Source: Allacma fusca
Taxonomy: Eukaryota; Arthropoda; Collembola; Symphypleona; Sminthuridae
Assembly (NCBI GenBank): GCA_947179485.1
Contig: OX359246.1
Span: 46,169,632-46,233,631, forward strand
Direction of reading: 5' to 3'
Length of the DNA stretch: 64,000 bases
Shown: piece after piece, positions 35,315 to 47,767 of the stretch
Layout: each line of letters begins with the position of its first letter
How positions within the stretch are numbered: the stretch's first letter is position 1
Made by a program: the position numbers and the translations under genes
The notes under the pieces: model-generated
The model's database searches: none
Told to the model about the DNA's origin: nothing
Seen by the model: the letters and a program-made list of their open reading frames with translations, nothing else

Positions 35315-37015
35315 ACCCATACCTGAGTATGCGGGTACACATTTCTCATACCCGTACCCGCAACAAAATCTGAAACCATGTACCTGTACCCACACTGTAC
35401 TCGTACCCGGAAAGTACTCCAAAATTTTACCCGTACTCGGGTATCTCAGTGTCATACCCGTACTCGTGCCCGGGTAGTTTATCCAGATGTTTTAAAATGC
35501 ATCACTACATTATATGCAATAATGTGTGACACCTTAATGTGTGACACCTTAATGTGTGATTTTGAATAGCCAGAGCGATTATTGATTTTACATACTTTCG
35601 TCGACGAATCGAAAAAACTGGAAGCGTTTTCAGTTAGAAACCAAATTAACTTCCATACTTGCAGATTCATCACAAAATTACCACAGAAATCCAAAGTAGA
35701 ATGTAGGTGAAAATCTCTAAATTCAATTAAATTGCTAAATCGTATCAAGTCTTTTAGTATGCCCACAAGCACTAAGCATTTACCAATTGTAGAACATTTT
35801 TCTGATCAGCCGGTAGAAGGAGTAGAGATAAAAATATATATAGCATTTCCGAATTTTCTACGTTCGCGTCTAGAAAATTGTCACGGAATTTTGGTTCAAA
35901 TAATACTTTTAAAGGTTTAGGTTTTTATGGAAATACCAGAAGTAAAATACCTGAGTTGTATTTTTAAAATTGTATGACCTTTCAGCGAGCTACCAAGCAG
36001 GTCCCTAGGTTAATAATCGTGTAAATGTTAAGACAGATGAGGAATTCAAACGTTTTCCAAATTTCAGTTCTTTCAGAACAATTTTGTAAAGCAAAAACAG
36101 CAAACCTGTAAAACAAATGCTGCTGTACTTTCTTGACCGCTGTATGGGCTTGAACTGCGAGCTTGGAACTAATTGGAAAAATCGGAAAGAAACTGCTAAA
36201 AATTAGGGAAGCCAAATATTGTTCTCCCTTTATTGTTTATAGGGTGATGGTCGAAGCGTTTTATATCACCGTCCATATGTACATGCAGACAATATTTTTT
36301 GCGAATAGACAGAACTAATTTGCAGTTTTCGCTAGGACCTTGGCGACTCGACGTTTCTTTTCTTAAATTATTTATTTACTTATATTCCGTCTTTTCTACT
36401 CAATTTCTCATCCCAAGAGCTCTATCAACATATAACTCATTACTGTCTTCTTATAAATGCTCACCTTCTGCTAATTAACAAACAATGAAAAATAACATAA
36501 CCCACCTAATTTTATTCATTATGGCTGATGAAGCGTCATGTACGAAACTGTCACACAAACGTTTTATGTAATTCAGTGACAAAATAATACTTTACGAAGA
36601 ATGCTTGTACAAAATGTAGGTGAATCCTTGTCACCAATTCTATTTTTCTATAATAATTCCTCAGCCGTGTTAATTTATATATGCTGTGTATATTCCGGTA
36701 CACTGCAAAAAACTGTCAAAAGTTTCCAACGTACGGGCATGATAGCATAAAATTCGTCAAACTGTCTCAATTATCAACGTACCAAATACTCGATTACAAT
36801 GGCAGCGGATATGAGTAAATGACACCGTTATACCCGTCACCGGCAGGTAATATACCCATTTTAAAATCTGAATACCCTTATCAATACCCGAAATTTCGAT
36901 CCGACTAAAGTGTACCCGAATAGTAGCAGAAATCGGGTACATTACATCGGTACCCGGGTAGTACGCATAACTGTACCCGTTTACCCTAGTAACACTTATA
37001 CCCGCGCCGTAATTA
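35315..37015. repeat. Degenerate relative of the TACCCG hAT family
   Basis: TACCCG-type arrays occur at 35315-35480 and 36830-37015, separated by 1.35 kb of AT-rich sequence, as in the element at 28541-30135. The terminal 19-mers are not recognisable and no target duplication was found. Probably an old, eroded copy. Confidence 0.5.
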
Positions 37016-37314
37016 TTTTTCCTCTCCAGAATTGTACATTTGAGACACATTTATTACCCATTGGCTTTACAGTAGAAGTAGGATATACTAGTGGCTTAAA
37101 GTGCCTGGAAATTCACTCTGTAGGAGGCCACAGAAGGAAGAAAGGACTAACTTACAATAGTGTGCATCCTTCAAGTATTTACAAATGAGTTCACCTAGTT
37201 TCTGGAGGATAACACATAATTTCAAATATTTATATAATTGGAATCGGAATTGACACTCTAATTGACCATGAGGTTACGAAATTCCTCGAACTAAAATTAA
37301 ATCTTAAGGATCTA

Positions 37315-38078
37315 CAGTCGACTCTCTTTATAACGGAGAATAAGGGAATGACGTTATAGAGGCACATAAAATAAAAAACGGTTTAATTGCAAAGTTTTCG
37401 TTTTTAGTTAAATTGGACTCATGTCTCGTTTCAATTAATTAGCACATACTATATGTCTATGCAGAATGAGAATAAAAATAATTAATATTAATTAATAAAT
37501 AATAATATTTTTCAAAGTTTTCCACGCCACATGCAATGTCAACAACAAAGGTCAGGGTTGAATAGTGTTTTCTGAATCTCAATAAAACACTTTTCAGATA
37601 ATTTACCAAAGTTTTCAAACAGTGAAAAATGTAATTCAATATGAATGTCAGTTCTTTACTGGATGCAAAACTAAATCTAAAAGCTTAGAAATGTTGATTT
37701 TCCTGGATGGTACTTAATCAATGTCGTTAACCAGACTTGTACATATATTTACAATAATACGTTCCTTCCAGTCTTTTATAACGTCGCTGCATAATAAGCC
37801 AATGCAATTTTAGGGAAATTGAAGAGCAAACAAACTTTAAAATGGCGGCACAAGTGCTATTTCGCTATGTTTGCCGCTTTGTAACGTCAACATGACGTTA
37901 TAAGGGTACGCTATTCACCTTACGGCTACAAAAAAACGCCTTTATAAAGGAACTGACGTTATAACGAGTGACGCTATAAAGGTAGAAATTATCATATAAT
38001 TTAGCTTGGGAGGAACCCAGAATGACTTTATAGGGAGAGTGACTCTATAGGGAGAGACGCTATAAGGAGAGTCGACTG
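37315..38078. mobile_element. pogo/Tigger-like non-autonomous element
   Basis: Ends CAGTCGACTCTC(T/C)TTATA in inverted orientation, with TA on both sides (37313-37314 and 38079-38080). The GACGTTATAA motif is repeated near both ends, typical of pogo-like miniature elements. The same family occurs at 46179-47976. Confidence 0.8.
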
Positions 38079-38199
38079 TATTACGCATTTCTCCGTTAAA
38101 CCCTGGAGTAGTTGCTCAAAATGTACTTGCACCAGCATCGTTAGGTAGCTTGTTGCGATTAGTGCCAAGAATTTATTAGCAACATGTACGGGTCGAATT

Positions 38200-38410
38200 T
38201 TTGTAAATCTCCCTGGATGTTTTATTTAAATTTCCCCGCTGGATCTTAAATCCCCGCTGAAAAAACATCAGCAGTTTTTGAAATCCCTGTTCGCAAAACT
38301 AAATTCCCTGTAAGACGTCAAATCCCTGCTAGAAAAGGCCAACGAATTTTGAAAATCCCTGTTCACAAAAAATTCCCTCTCCATTGAAATTTTCCCAACC
38401 ATGAAGTTTC
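38200..38410. repeat. AAATCCCTG motif cluster
   Basis: AAATCCCTG/AAATTCCCTG and variants recur about ten times in 200 bp. It may be one arm of another element of the hAT array type, but no ends were found. Confidence 0.35.
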
Positions 38411-38988
38411 TTTCCCTGGGACGAATCAGCTAGATAAAATTGCCTTTTTAAAATTATATGTTTTGTAGTTGTTGGGGAAAATTATAAATAAATTCTTAAG
38501 TTTTAAAATTGTCCTAATTTCAAAGTGCGAAAATCTGGTATCGGAAACCTATAGTCAATTGTACCTAATGCTCACGAGTATGTGCCTTGGAGATCTAACT
38601 GCATGGCAGAACTTAGCAGTCAATAAGGAATGTAGGAACATTGAATAATTAAAATCATATGGAAACAGGTTATGAGTGCAACTATGTCCGTACATATATA
38701 GGTATTTTAGTATTATTTATTGTGTCTAACAGTAGCTTCTATTAACCCTAATGCGCATCCATTTTAAGCTTAAATGGAACTCATATTAAAGGCAAAATGA
38801 GTTACACAACTCAATATTTTATTTGTAGGCTATTTACGAAATAATGGTAATATTGTATCTATAAGGATTGACAATCTATAAAGTATACAATGTGCTATAA
38901 AAAACAAGTTTTAAACGTTACGTAAACTCATTGCAGCATTGGTTTCAATATTACAGAATGGCAACACATATTTCGTGCTCAAATATAA
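38411..38988. other. Intergenic, 3' flank of carboxypeptidase copy 3
   Basis: AT-rich. No feature recognised. Confidence 0.35.
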
Positions 38989-40793
38989 CTAAAACATTTT
39001 TCCGCTTGTAAATCTTTCCATCATATCATTGCACCATTTCGGTTGATCCATAATGGCCCAGAAACCGGCATTCCTCAACATGACATATTGGAGGTTACCG
39101 GTTGATTTAACATAGCCTGCGACATCATCATCCACTTTCCACATCTTCCGTGGTGCTTGCTGAAACTCCTCCTTTCCTTTCCAATTCAACGCCTTCATAG
39201 TTCTCTCCTGCCCCAGTCGAGGTACCAGCATATCGAATTGTGGTGAGTAAATTAAAACATTTAAGCCTTTATCCAATATCCTCTCCAATGATTCTACTTC
39301 AGTGTGTCCAAAGGCAGAAAAAAACTTGTAAAAGGCTTTTGTATTAAATAATTCAAATTTATGAAGCCCAACATGGAGGTAATTATGAACTTCCTTAGAA
39401 TCAATGAATCTTGCAAAGCGGGAGAGCTCTGCTGGAGTATTTGACTGTAATATGCTGTGAACATCTGTGAACCCTGTTGTTGTGAAAGTCATGGCTCCAG
39501 GAGTAAAGTGAATTTTTACCATTTGCTAAAGGAAGAACAAATCGTTGTAGTCTATTTTACATTTAGATAGACCTTGTAAAAAGGCAGAACCTAACATTAG
39601 ATGCATCCACGAACTTGTTCAAATCCATTAACTCCACTAACTTCTGTTCTTCCAGGGAAAACATTTCGGATTGATTTTCATCGATAAGCCCCATATGAAG
39701 GAGGACATCACTGAATTTGACTTGCAGCTTTGGTGCTATCCATGGTGACCCAATGATGACGCCTTTAACATTGAACTGGAAGCCGTCAATTTTACCCTTT
39801 TCTTCAAACGTCTCCATCATTTTGGGTATAACTCGTCCTAATTTTATTTTAAGGTGAATGCAAAAATTATTCAAATAAATGTTAAATTCAGCAAGAAGTA
39901 GACATCAAAGAAGTTAACTTATTTTTCTATTTACTTTTAAAAAATTATAAAATAATGACAAAATACTTATGTATTCTGCAAATGTAGTTCTGCTGACCTG
40001 CGTATGATGCACCAGCGAAGTACAAATCTCTTGTTTGATACTCTGGAAAGAGAGTGTATATTTGTTTCATGGCTTCGTATATTTCCTCGTCTTCATCCTG
40101 TGATGATGATGCCAAACCATCTTCTTTGTCTGTGAAGCTAAATCCTGAAAACGGTTAGTTTTAAAATTTTCACAATTGTTGTTATACTATTTTAGGGAGG
40201 AAATTTTCGCACGCAACGCCATGTCTATAAAAATAATTAATTTTAAAATTAATTATTTTTTCTCGCATCTTTACCCGCCCCAACAGGAGTATCAATATAT
40301 ATGAGCGTATGGGTTTTCGCCCAGGTATGGTTTTGCTCTTTCAACTCCAGGTTGTCATCTAAAGTGAAGGGACCATTTTCGAGAAAAATCCCCTGCATCA
40401 GAGAAATCCCTGGAACGCTGTTTACTATTAATATAACAGAAGACGTGTCTGGATTTTCCTGTGGTAAAGAAAAGATTCAGCTTGAAACCTGACGGTTCGA
40501 TTTAAAATGATGTACTGTAATATACACTACGATTGAATTATTACAATTGCTGGGAATAGCCAAAAGAACAAATTAGAGTTGTAGGCCTCATTGATGGTCA
40601 AGTAACCGCTGTAGCTGGTCATGGGCTTGTTTAAAGAAGATTTGATATGAGAGAGTTTTATATTATCGGTCGCCACTTCTTTGGCTTTAGCCAAATTTCC
40701 CTCTCGTATCATCGGAGTTAGAATCAATTCTTCAACAGCAACTGTGAATGGTAATAAGGCTATGAGAAGGGTGAAGATTCGGGAAGGAACCAT
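38989..40793 (-). CDS. S10 serine carboxypeptidase-like protein, copy 3 (probable pseudoenzyme)
   Basis: Exons 40545-40793, 40275-40458, 39998-40144, 39596-39837 and 38989-39525 (249, 184, 147, 242 and 537 nt, the same as copy 1) give 452 residues. The signal peptide is MVPSRIFTLLIALLPFTVA. Predicted key positions: oxyanion stretch V95-N-S-V-P-G100 in place of Q-G-G-P-G; G-A190-S191-Y-A-G194 in place of G-E-S-Y-A-G; D372 in YSPQFD retained; His replaced by F429 in NAGFWAIMDQP. An acidic, Ser-rich insert (about residues 151-165) precedes the nucleophile helix and is shorter in sequence identity to copy 1 there. Family members normally remove C-terminal residues in lysosomes or after secretion. 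Here the loss of His, Glu and the Gly pair argues against that. An in-frame ATG 96 nt upstream was rejected because it would bury the signal peptide. Confidence 0.87.
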
Positions 40794-41000
40794 CTTGGCC
40801 GTGGTGGTTGTGTTGAAGGGCTTTTTGAAATTGTAATAAATTAAGGTTTCAGTTGACAACTGACAATGAGAAACGTACTTCCCTTGCAATAGGAATATTA
40901 TACTATCTTGTAGTTGTAATATTATAGGTTATTGTTAAAACTGACGTTCTTGTGACTCGTTGAATGAGTTTCGTAGATCTAGTTGATGAAATGAAATGAT

Positions 41001-41019
41001 GCTGTTATATACGGTGCAC
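41001..41019 (-). promoter_or_regulatory. TATA-like box, proximal, of copy 3
   Basis: Minus strand GTGCACCGTATATAACAGC, about 210 bp before the ATG, similar in position to the box of copy 1. Confidence 0.4.
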
Positions 41020-41205
41020 TATTATTCGTATCCTTAAATAATGTGACAAGTTAATTGGAAGTGAAATATTAAGTTTTTGCAAAGACTTCCGGCGAAAACC
41101 ACCTGGACCTACGAAGTTTACTGAGAAGAACATGCTGTTAGTAGGACACGTACAATCAGTCAGATGTATGTATCTAATGGATGCACATCTAAATAAAATG
41201 AAGTA

Positions 41206-41226
41206 CTGCTTTTATATACTGTGCAC
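41206..41226 (-). promoter_or_regulatory. TATA-like box, distal, of copy 3
   Basis: The minus strand carries GTGCACAGTATATAAAAGCAG, sharing TATATAAAAGCAG with copy 1 and GTGCAC with the proximal box. About 205 bp separates the two boxes, as expected for a duplicated promoter unit. Confidence 0.45.
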
Positions 41227-41239
41227 CAACCCCGGGTCT

Positions 41240-41741
41240 TGTACGGGGGGGGGGTACAAAACTGCTGTTTGAACTTATATAATATAATGGTTTGAAAAAA
41301 ACATGGCGGCAAAAATTAATTTGCTGATAACATTTTGTTGACGCTCGTTTCTCACTCAACGCTCATGCTTCTGAGATTATGCAAAGGGTTTCATGCTTGC
41401 ACTTGGTCAATGTATGATCTTTCAGAACTCATTGTGAGTTCAATGTTATTTTGAGTTTAATTATTATAGAACTTTCCATTCCCTCCCATTTATGTACTTC
41501 CCTTTGCGACGAAATGAAATGTAAAGAAAGTAATGCCAAACGCATTGAATCTCAAGAATTAACAAAAACACTCCTTTGACTTTAAATTAAATATAAATTT
41601 AAGTTTAGCTAAACCATCTCACAATCAGATTTCTCACATTGCTGCATTTTATTTCCAAGGCTCACTCTCATATTGCACATGCACCCATAACCATAACTTC
41701 TGAAAAAACAAACTTTTCGTAGTTTCAATTTTGATTTACAG
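41240..41741. other. Intergenic with G run
   Basis: A run of ten G at 41247-41256, otherwise AT-rich. No gene. Confidence 0.35.
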
Positions 41742-41974
41742 CTTAGGGTGTACTCACATAAACCATGTTCCTTCCGTAACCGTAAATATTTTAGTCGGCA
41801 TTACGGAAGGAACTAAACGGAAACAACATTCCAACCGCTTACGAACAGACATCTCACATTCACATTCACGTAAAGTAATTACATACGGTCCGAACTTATG
41901 TGAGAGGTCTCTCCGTAACGGAGAAAAATTTTACGTGCACGGACAAAACATGCTTTATGTGAGTACGCCCTTAG
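41742..41974. mobile_element. Miniature inverted-repeat element
   Basis: Ends CTTAGGGTGTACTCACATAA and (inverted) CTAAGGGCGTACTCACATAA, 18 of 20 matching. CCGTAA/TTACGG motifs occur inside. No clear target duplication, so the superfamily is open (the hAT style of ends is possible). Confidence 0.6.
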
Positions 41975-42940
41975 ACGATCTACTAACCTGGGATACCAAA
42001 TCACTATTTTGGAGTTAAATGTAGAACAGAGAAAAACGTATGTACTACAGCCACTAATCTGTATTTAAAATGTGATCAAATTATGCCGTTTGTGATACAG
42101 ATCATCTTTAAGAAGTAAAATTTTTTGCTTCATTTATGCTCACATTTGCGACTGCAATGATTTTTGACTTGTGCCAATAAATACGGTTAGAGCTAATCAC
42201 TACATATGCTGAAAGTTTTCTATTTGAAAGTTTTCTATCTTGATAACATATACCATATAATAAAATTGCAGTATCAAAATTTCATCCTCAAAAAGCTTCT
42301 CAATTTCAACCCTAGCTAGTTCCGCAGTTACCGTCCACGCAGGCATATACAACACAAATCAAATACATGTTTGTAGAAATCTCAAAGGAGCAAGCAAGTA
42401 TAAAATATTGAATGTTTTGAATGATACTAAGATAAATTTCTAAGCTCTGAATCCTAAGAACCCGTTTTTTTCATTTTTCGTCTTAACTTTTGAATTGAAG
42501 ACATTGAATGGTAGGTGTAGAATATCATTTATTTGCCTACAAGTTCATAAAGAATTATTCATTGTATTACAGCATCAACTGAAAATTTCGAATATATATA
42601 TCTAAACCCACAAAGTGAGATAATGCACGCTGAAATATTTTGACTAGTATAGACAACATAGGATCCTGATTCTTTACTAAAAATTGCACAGATCTTAGAT
42701 GAATCTACCGTAACCTGGTAATTTTTTCAAAGAAAGTATTTTTAGTTACGAAGTTCTGCGACAACATTTTACCTGCAGTGTTGCATGCATTATAAGGAGT
42801 TCAATTTCTGTCATGTATGTGTGCATCGATTTTTTCTCGGAGGTACAAGTCTAAGCATGTAATCCTCCGGGTTCTGAGTTGGGGGTACGATGAGACCCAC
42901 TGCCCCCCCCCCCCCGCGGTTAAGTCACTGAATAAAGTGT
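41975..42940. other. Intergenic, no supported gene
   Basis: AT-rich. A run of 13 C lies near 42903-42915. Nothing else recognised. Confidence 0.35.
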
Positions 42941-43190
42941 CTTCGAAGTGATTAGTTGAAGATGAATGACCACTATTTGGAATGATTAATGGAGGAAACT
43001 ACCTGGAACCTGGAAGATTTATGACAAAATTCTGGTGAGAAAAATACACGCCTGGGTAAACTTAGTCGGTCAAACATACATGTGTATTACTCGATCAGTA
43101 ATAATTTCACACTAAAATTGTACGTAACTTTTGGACATTCACCAGCTTAATAAAAACACATTTCCTTATATATTTATATAATATAATTAC
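42941..43190 (+). repeat. Direct repeat unit 1 (carboxypeptidase-upstream-like)
   Basis: GTCACTGAATAAAGTGTCTT to CACATTTCCTTATAT, repeated with about 90 percent identity at 43545-43790. The core (ACCTGGAACCTGGAAGATTT, ACGACAAAATTCTGGTGAGA) is weakly similar to the region before copy 3 near 41040-41150 and to 47985-48110. Confidence 0.65.
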
Positions 43191-43379
43191 TGTTCAGGAT
43201 GTTATGCTTATCCCATATTATGACTTACATTATTATGTAATGAATCGAGAAATATTGGGAGTGTATACATATGTACATACAAAGAAGTGTAACATGATTT
43301 TACCAACTTTAGCATACGGAAAAGATGTAGAAGTTTTTGAAGGCCCACTGTATATACTAATAATAATTATTATTACTGC

Positions 43380-43540
43380 TACAATATAAAGAAATTGTCA
43401 TTATTAATGTAATAATAATAATAATTACAAATATTGTTATAATAAATATATTTCTATAATAATTGCTAATATTGCCATAATAATATTGAATATTCCTATA
43501 ATAATTACTTGTACTGGTATAGTAATTACTAATATACATA
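43380..43540 (+). repeat. AT-rich low-complexity (ATAATA-type) repeat
   Basis: Irregular AATAATTA/TATAATAATT repeats. The predicted peptides rich in Tyr, Asn and Ile are artefacts. Confidence 0.7.
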
Positions 43541-43544
43541 AGTC

Positions 43545-43790
43545 ACTGAATAAAGTGTCTTGGAAGTGCTTAATTGAAAGATGAACCACTGTTTGGAATG
43601 ATTAATGGAGGAAACTACCTGGAACCTGGAAGATTTACGACAAAATTCTGGTGAGAAAAATACACGCCTGGGTAAATTTAGTCGGTCAAACATACATATG
43701 TATATTTATTATAATAACTGCACACTAAAACTAAAATTGCACGTAACTATTGAACATTAGCAAGCTTAATAAAAGCACATTTCCTTGCAA
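43545..43790 (+). repeat. Direct repeat unit 2 (carboxypeptidase-upstream-like)
   Basis: Second copy of 42941-43190, offset about 604 bp. The pogo-like element begins just after it. Confidence 0.65.
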
Positions 43791-43869
43791 TATACAGTAA
43801 ACCCTGTATATAATGGTTTTCCTAGGGACGCCAAAATTTGACCACTATAGACAGGGGCCACTATATAAG

Positions 43870-44717
43870 CAGAGCTATGCAGTATTTTAAAATACAGTAT
43901 TTTAAAATACGTATTTTCAGACCACAAAGTATTTTGTATTTTGTATTTCAAAGTTGACAAGTATTTTGTACTTATTATTTTAAGAGCCAGTAAGCACAAA
44001 AGTATTTGGTATTTACTTAATCTCAGTGACATATGAAATGTATTTCGAATAAAGTATTTGGCTCAAAATACTTTTCACTTGTTTGATTTCTGACTTTGAC
44101 ATCGTTTGTAGCTTGTATTATTTATTGGAATAACATACGTTTGAATAAATCTCTTTGCTACATCAAACATGTTCAGGTTCTTGAAATAGTCTACGCGCGC
44201 ATTAAGATACGCCGAAGACCTATTTGATTTAATTTTCAGATACTAACTCCTTTTTATAATAGTTATTCTAAAAATGCATTTAATTACTAGTAAATAAAAA
44301 TTTCATATTAATCTTCATTACTTCATCAAAAGTCAAAACGACTTAAATTATATTTATAATGAACTGACCTATGTATTCGGCAACAGCTGAACAATTTGTT
44401 AAACTCCATGTCTTATATGCAGTCTTTGAAGTGATTAGTTATCTGATGACGTTTTAAAACACTAAAGCTATTTGTGTTCTAGAAACCGAAAAGAGTACAT
44501 TATATACATAGTAGGTATTTTAAGGAACGTATTGTATTTAAAATACAGTATTTTGTATTTGAGTATTTTAAATTACCTGCCCTGTATTGTATTTTAATTT
44601 GTATTTTAGCAATGTAGCCTGAGGTATTTTACTTTGTATTTTGTATTTTCCACATTTTATTTCAGGTATTTTATTTTGTATTTTGTCATCGAAGACCAAG
44701 TATTTTGCATAGCTCTG
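43870..44717. mobile_element. hAT-type element with AAAATAC array (uninterrupted family copy)
   Basis: Inverted ends CAGAGCTATGCA as in the element at 18998-25874. The flanks TATATAAG and TATATAGT match at 6 of 8. The arms are TATTTTAAAATAC-rich. This copy lacks the BEL insertion and so serves as the reference empty site. Confidence 0.85.
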
Positions 44718-44816
44718 TATATAGTGGTCAGGGGTCACTGTATAAATACGTATACATACAGGCATACTAGCACGAATCCGACAAAGTTTTACCTATAAAC
44801 GTTATTGAAAATCAGT

Positions 44817-45463
44817 CGCCAGGCAGGGTGGCTGAGTGCCAGGCAGGGTGGCTGAGTTGTCAGAGCGTCCCGTTCGTTGCGGCTGGAGTCGGTTTCGATT
44901 CCAGTAAAGCTCTGATACTTTAATAATTTCCACTGCTCTTTCTATCTTCTACTATAGCTTTGGGTGGGGTGAGGAGAAGGGCGTGAAAGGGGCTTGCACT
45001 CTGAAGACTGGAACCATGGCCTGGATGCACAAGGGGAACTAGCAGTGGACTTCCTTTAGACGGAGAGGAACCAGGAGAAGCTGCCAATCTGCATTGCTCG
45101 CTAGACATTCCAGTCTAATGAGCGTCCGTTAATCTCCTTCAATTAACCCAAAAAACCTCTCCCTCCCAATTCCTTCTACTCTACATTTCCTCGGCTGGAG
45201 CAAAGACTAGTGATATACTCCCTTAATGGGAGGAATGGACTGAGGGGTGTTTGTCCCACTAGTCTAGCTCTGTGCCTACGTGCTTTAGGGGAAGAAATGT
45301 GTACGACACCCTGTACATATGATTCCCAACCCTCTATAAACCGACGAGAGCTGGTATAAGCTTCTCGGTTGTAACCTCACAAGTTAGAAAAATTGTGTAT
45401 GGCATGATGAGTAATCTCAAGTGCAAGAATAAAATGCGATCCTGTGGGCCTTATAAAAAACAA
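44817..45463 (+). mobile_element. tRNA-derived SINE
   Basis: The 5' head contains an A-box-like GTGGCTGAGTTGTCAGAGCG and a B-box-like GGTTTCGATTCC about 30 bp apart, the internal pol III promoter of a tRNA relic. A 20-bp piece of the head (GCCAGGCAGGGTGGCTGAGT) is tandemly doubled. The body is unrelated to tRNA and ends in TTATAAAAAACAA. An exact 15-bp target duplication TTATTGAAAATCAGT flanks it (44802-44816 and 45464-45478), which indicates target-primed insertion by a LINE partner. There is no ORF. Confidence 0.88.
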
Positions 45464-46766
45464 TTATTGAAAATCAGTTATTTTACACTTTTATTAAATA
45501 TTCGCTAATTGTTTGTCCATTTTTAGCTTTTCAGCAAGATAACTCTGGGATTTCACTTTCGATGCTTTCAATAATTGTAAGTTTCTTAGAGAGTGAGAAC
45601 TTTGCGTAACTTCGGTTGAATCATTACTAAATTATTTGATTTCTTGCAACGCAACTAATAATTCTATTATGATGCTTGAAAGCCACTAGTAATTAATTTA
45701 AAATACTTCAAAGCACTAATAAGAAACAAGGTACTTAAATACAATGGATCTAATATATAAATAACCATTTGATGTGGTACATAGATATACATACAACATG
45801 AAACCGCTGCAAATACTTAAAAGTAGTCCAAATGCCTTTGAGTTAAACTCAAGCAAATGTAGTATTGCTTCGGGTTCAAGCGAGTTATATCCCTTCGTTC
45901 TGACTGGTTGACCACTCTATACAGGTACTTCAAGCTGCATTTTTAACTGAAGGGGTATGATCATTAGCCCACTTTGAGCAGGTTTCCACTATATAGAAAA
46001 CCATTATATGGAGGGAGTTTCCTATGTTAAAGGATAGGAGGTGGGACCGGGAAAAAAATGTGACCTCTATTAACAGGAATCCATTATATGAACGGCCATT
46101 ATATACAGGTTTTACTGTACTATATACTCAATGAAACAAAATGCTGCTCTTAATATATACTATGCGCTATAATGTGTACAGTCGACTCTTTATAACGACA
46201 TCAATAAATCTCCCAGAAAGTGACGTTATAAGGGAACGACGTTATAGAGGCACATAATATAAATAACGGTTTAATTGCAAATTTTTTGTTTTTAGTCAAA
46301 TTGGAGTCATGTCTCGTTTCGTTTAAGTAGCACACAGACTGAGTAGAATGAGAAGAAAAATGGTTAATATTAATTAATAAATAATAAAATATTTCCAAGT
46401 TTCTGACGCCACAAACACCCCCAACAACAAAGGCCAGCGTTGAATAAAGTATTTTCTGAATCTCAATAAGTCACTTTTCAGAACATTTGTAAAAGTTTTC
46501 AAACAGTGAAAATTGTAATTCTCCTAAAGCTATGAATGTCAGTTCTTTACTGGATGCGAAAATAAATCTAAAAGCTTGGAAATGTGGATTTTCCTGGATG
46601 GAGCTTAATCAATGTCGCTAACCACGCTTGCACATATATTTAAAATAACACGTTTCTTCTAGTCTTTTATAACGTCGCTACATTATAAGCCAATGCAATT
46701 ATAGTGAAACTGAAGAATAAAAATAGCTTCAAAATTACAGCACCAGTATGTTATTTAGCTAGGTTT

Positions 46767-47767
46767 CCCAGTCACTCGAAATGTATAGGATCCTACATGT
46801 AAAATCTATAGGATAAAAGTATCAGATCTGCGGACGATATCTCAAACGATTTTCTTACAGGATCCTATACTATCCCATAGTTACTAATCCCAACCTCGCA
46901 TGGGATTTTCTCTAGCTTGTCCTATAGTTGAAAATTTATTATTATCTTATGCGCTTCTCTACTTCTACTCCATTTTCCTCCAAAATTAAAACTACATAAC
47001 CATCTTTACTACAGTTAGCTTAATTTTTAGACAATTGTAAATATTCTAAATATTTACAATTGTCTAAACAATTAAGCTAACTGCCATTAACGTTTTCATA
47101 CATATACATCTCCTCAAATTGTCAATAGTAATACACCCTACACTGCAGTTCTATGTAGAAATAACATGTAACACTACAAAATAAAATTGCAGCCACAAGT
47201 AAATAATTTCACGTATAAATTGAAAAAAAGAACAATAACAATCACACACTGGTTATATTTTCCGCTTGTCTTACTATTACTAATTATAAGTTAAAATTGA
47301 AACAATCTAAAGAACAGGTAAGTCGATTTGGTGTTCATCACAACCAAAGAACACGTGAATGACAACTGCTGTTGATTAAGTATGGCGAATTTGGCGGTTA
47401 TAATATATGTCTTGTACAAACGATGAGGAGCGCAGAATCCTTGTCAAAGCAAGTACAGGATTTTTCTAAAAATGTCCTATGGTACCCGAAACCATAGGAT
47501 TTTTCTGAAAATGCCCTATAGAACTCGAACTTGCAGGATATGCGGCACCCAACTTATAGGATTTCTTTAAAAACTTCCTATGGTACCCTCAGCTCATGGG
47601 ATTTTTCTGAAAACTTCCTATGGTACTATATCTTATAAGAATCGCGTGTCAGTTTCTGACGAGCTGAATGATTTCTATAAGATCCTATATGGCTTGTGGG
47701 ATTTCTGGTACATTTTCTCACAGAAATTGCATCCTATAGGAATCCCATACAGTTTGAAGTGACTGGG
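46767..47767. mobile_element. Nested DNA element with ATAGGAT/TCCTAT arrays
   Basis: Inverted ends CCCAGTCACT(T)CGAAA and CCCAGTCACTTCAAA. Near both ends, palindromic motifs (ATAGGATTTTTCTGAAAA, TTCCTATGGTAC) recur. The flanks align with the uninterrupted pogo-like copy, which confirms it is an insertion. The target duplication is not clear. It contains a 72-bp near-perfect palindrome. Confidence 0.7.
47012..47083. repeat. Near-perfect 72-bp palindrome
   Basis: Arms CAGTTAGCTTAATT...TAGACAATTGTAAATATT and their complement meet with almost no loop. A cruciform or hairpin is likely. It lies in the centre of the nested element. Confidence 0.8.

Larger units (their letters stand above)
43795..46117. 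mobile_element. pogo/Tigger-like non-autonomous element with nested insertions
   Basis: Ends CAGTAAACCCTGTATATAATGG and (inverted) CAGTAAAACCTGTATATAATGG-like, with TA at both sides (43793-43794 and 46118-46119). Motifs such as CCACTATA and CCATTATAT recur near the ends. It carries a hAT-type element (43870-44717) and a SINE (44817-45463). No transposase was recognised. Confidence 0.75.

Noticed and set aside
44826-44905. tRNA gene
   Set aside because: A and B boxes are present, but the acceptor and anticodon stems do not fold convincingly. It is the head of a SINE with target duplications.
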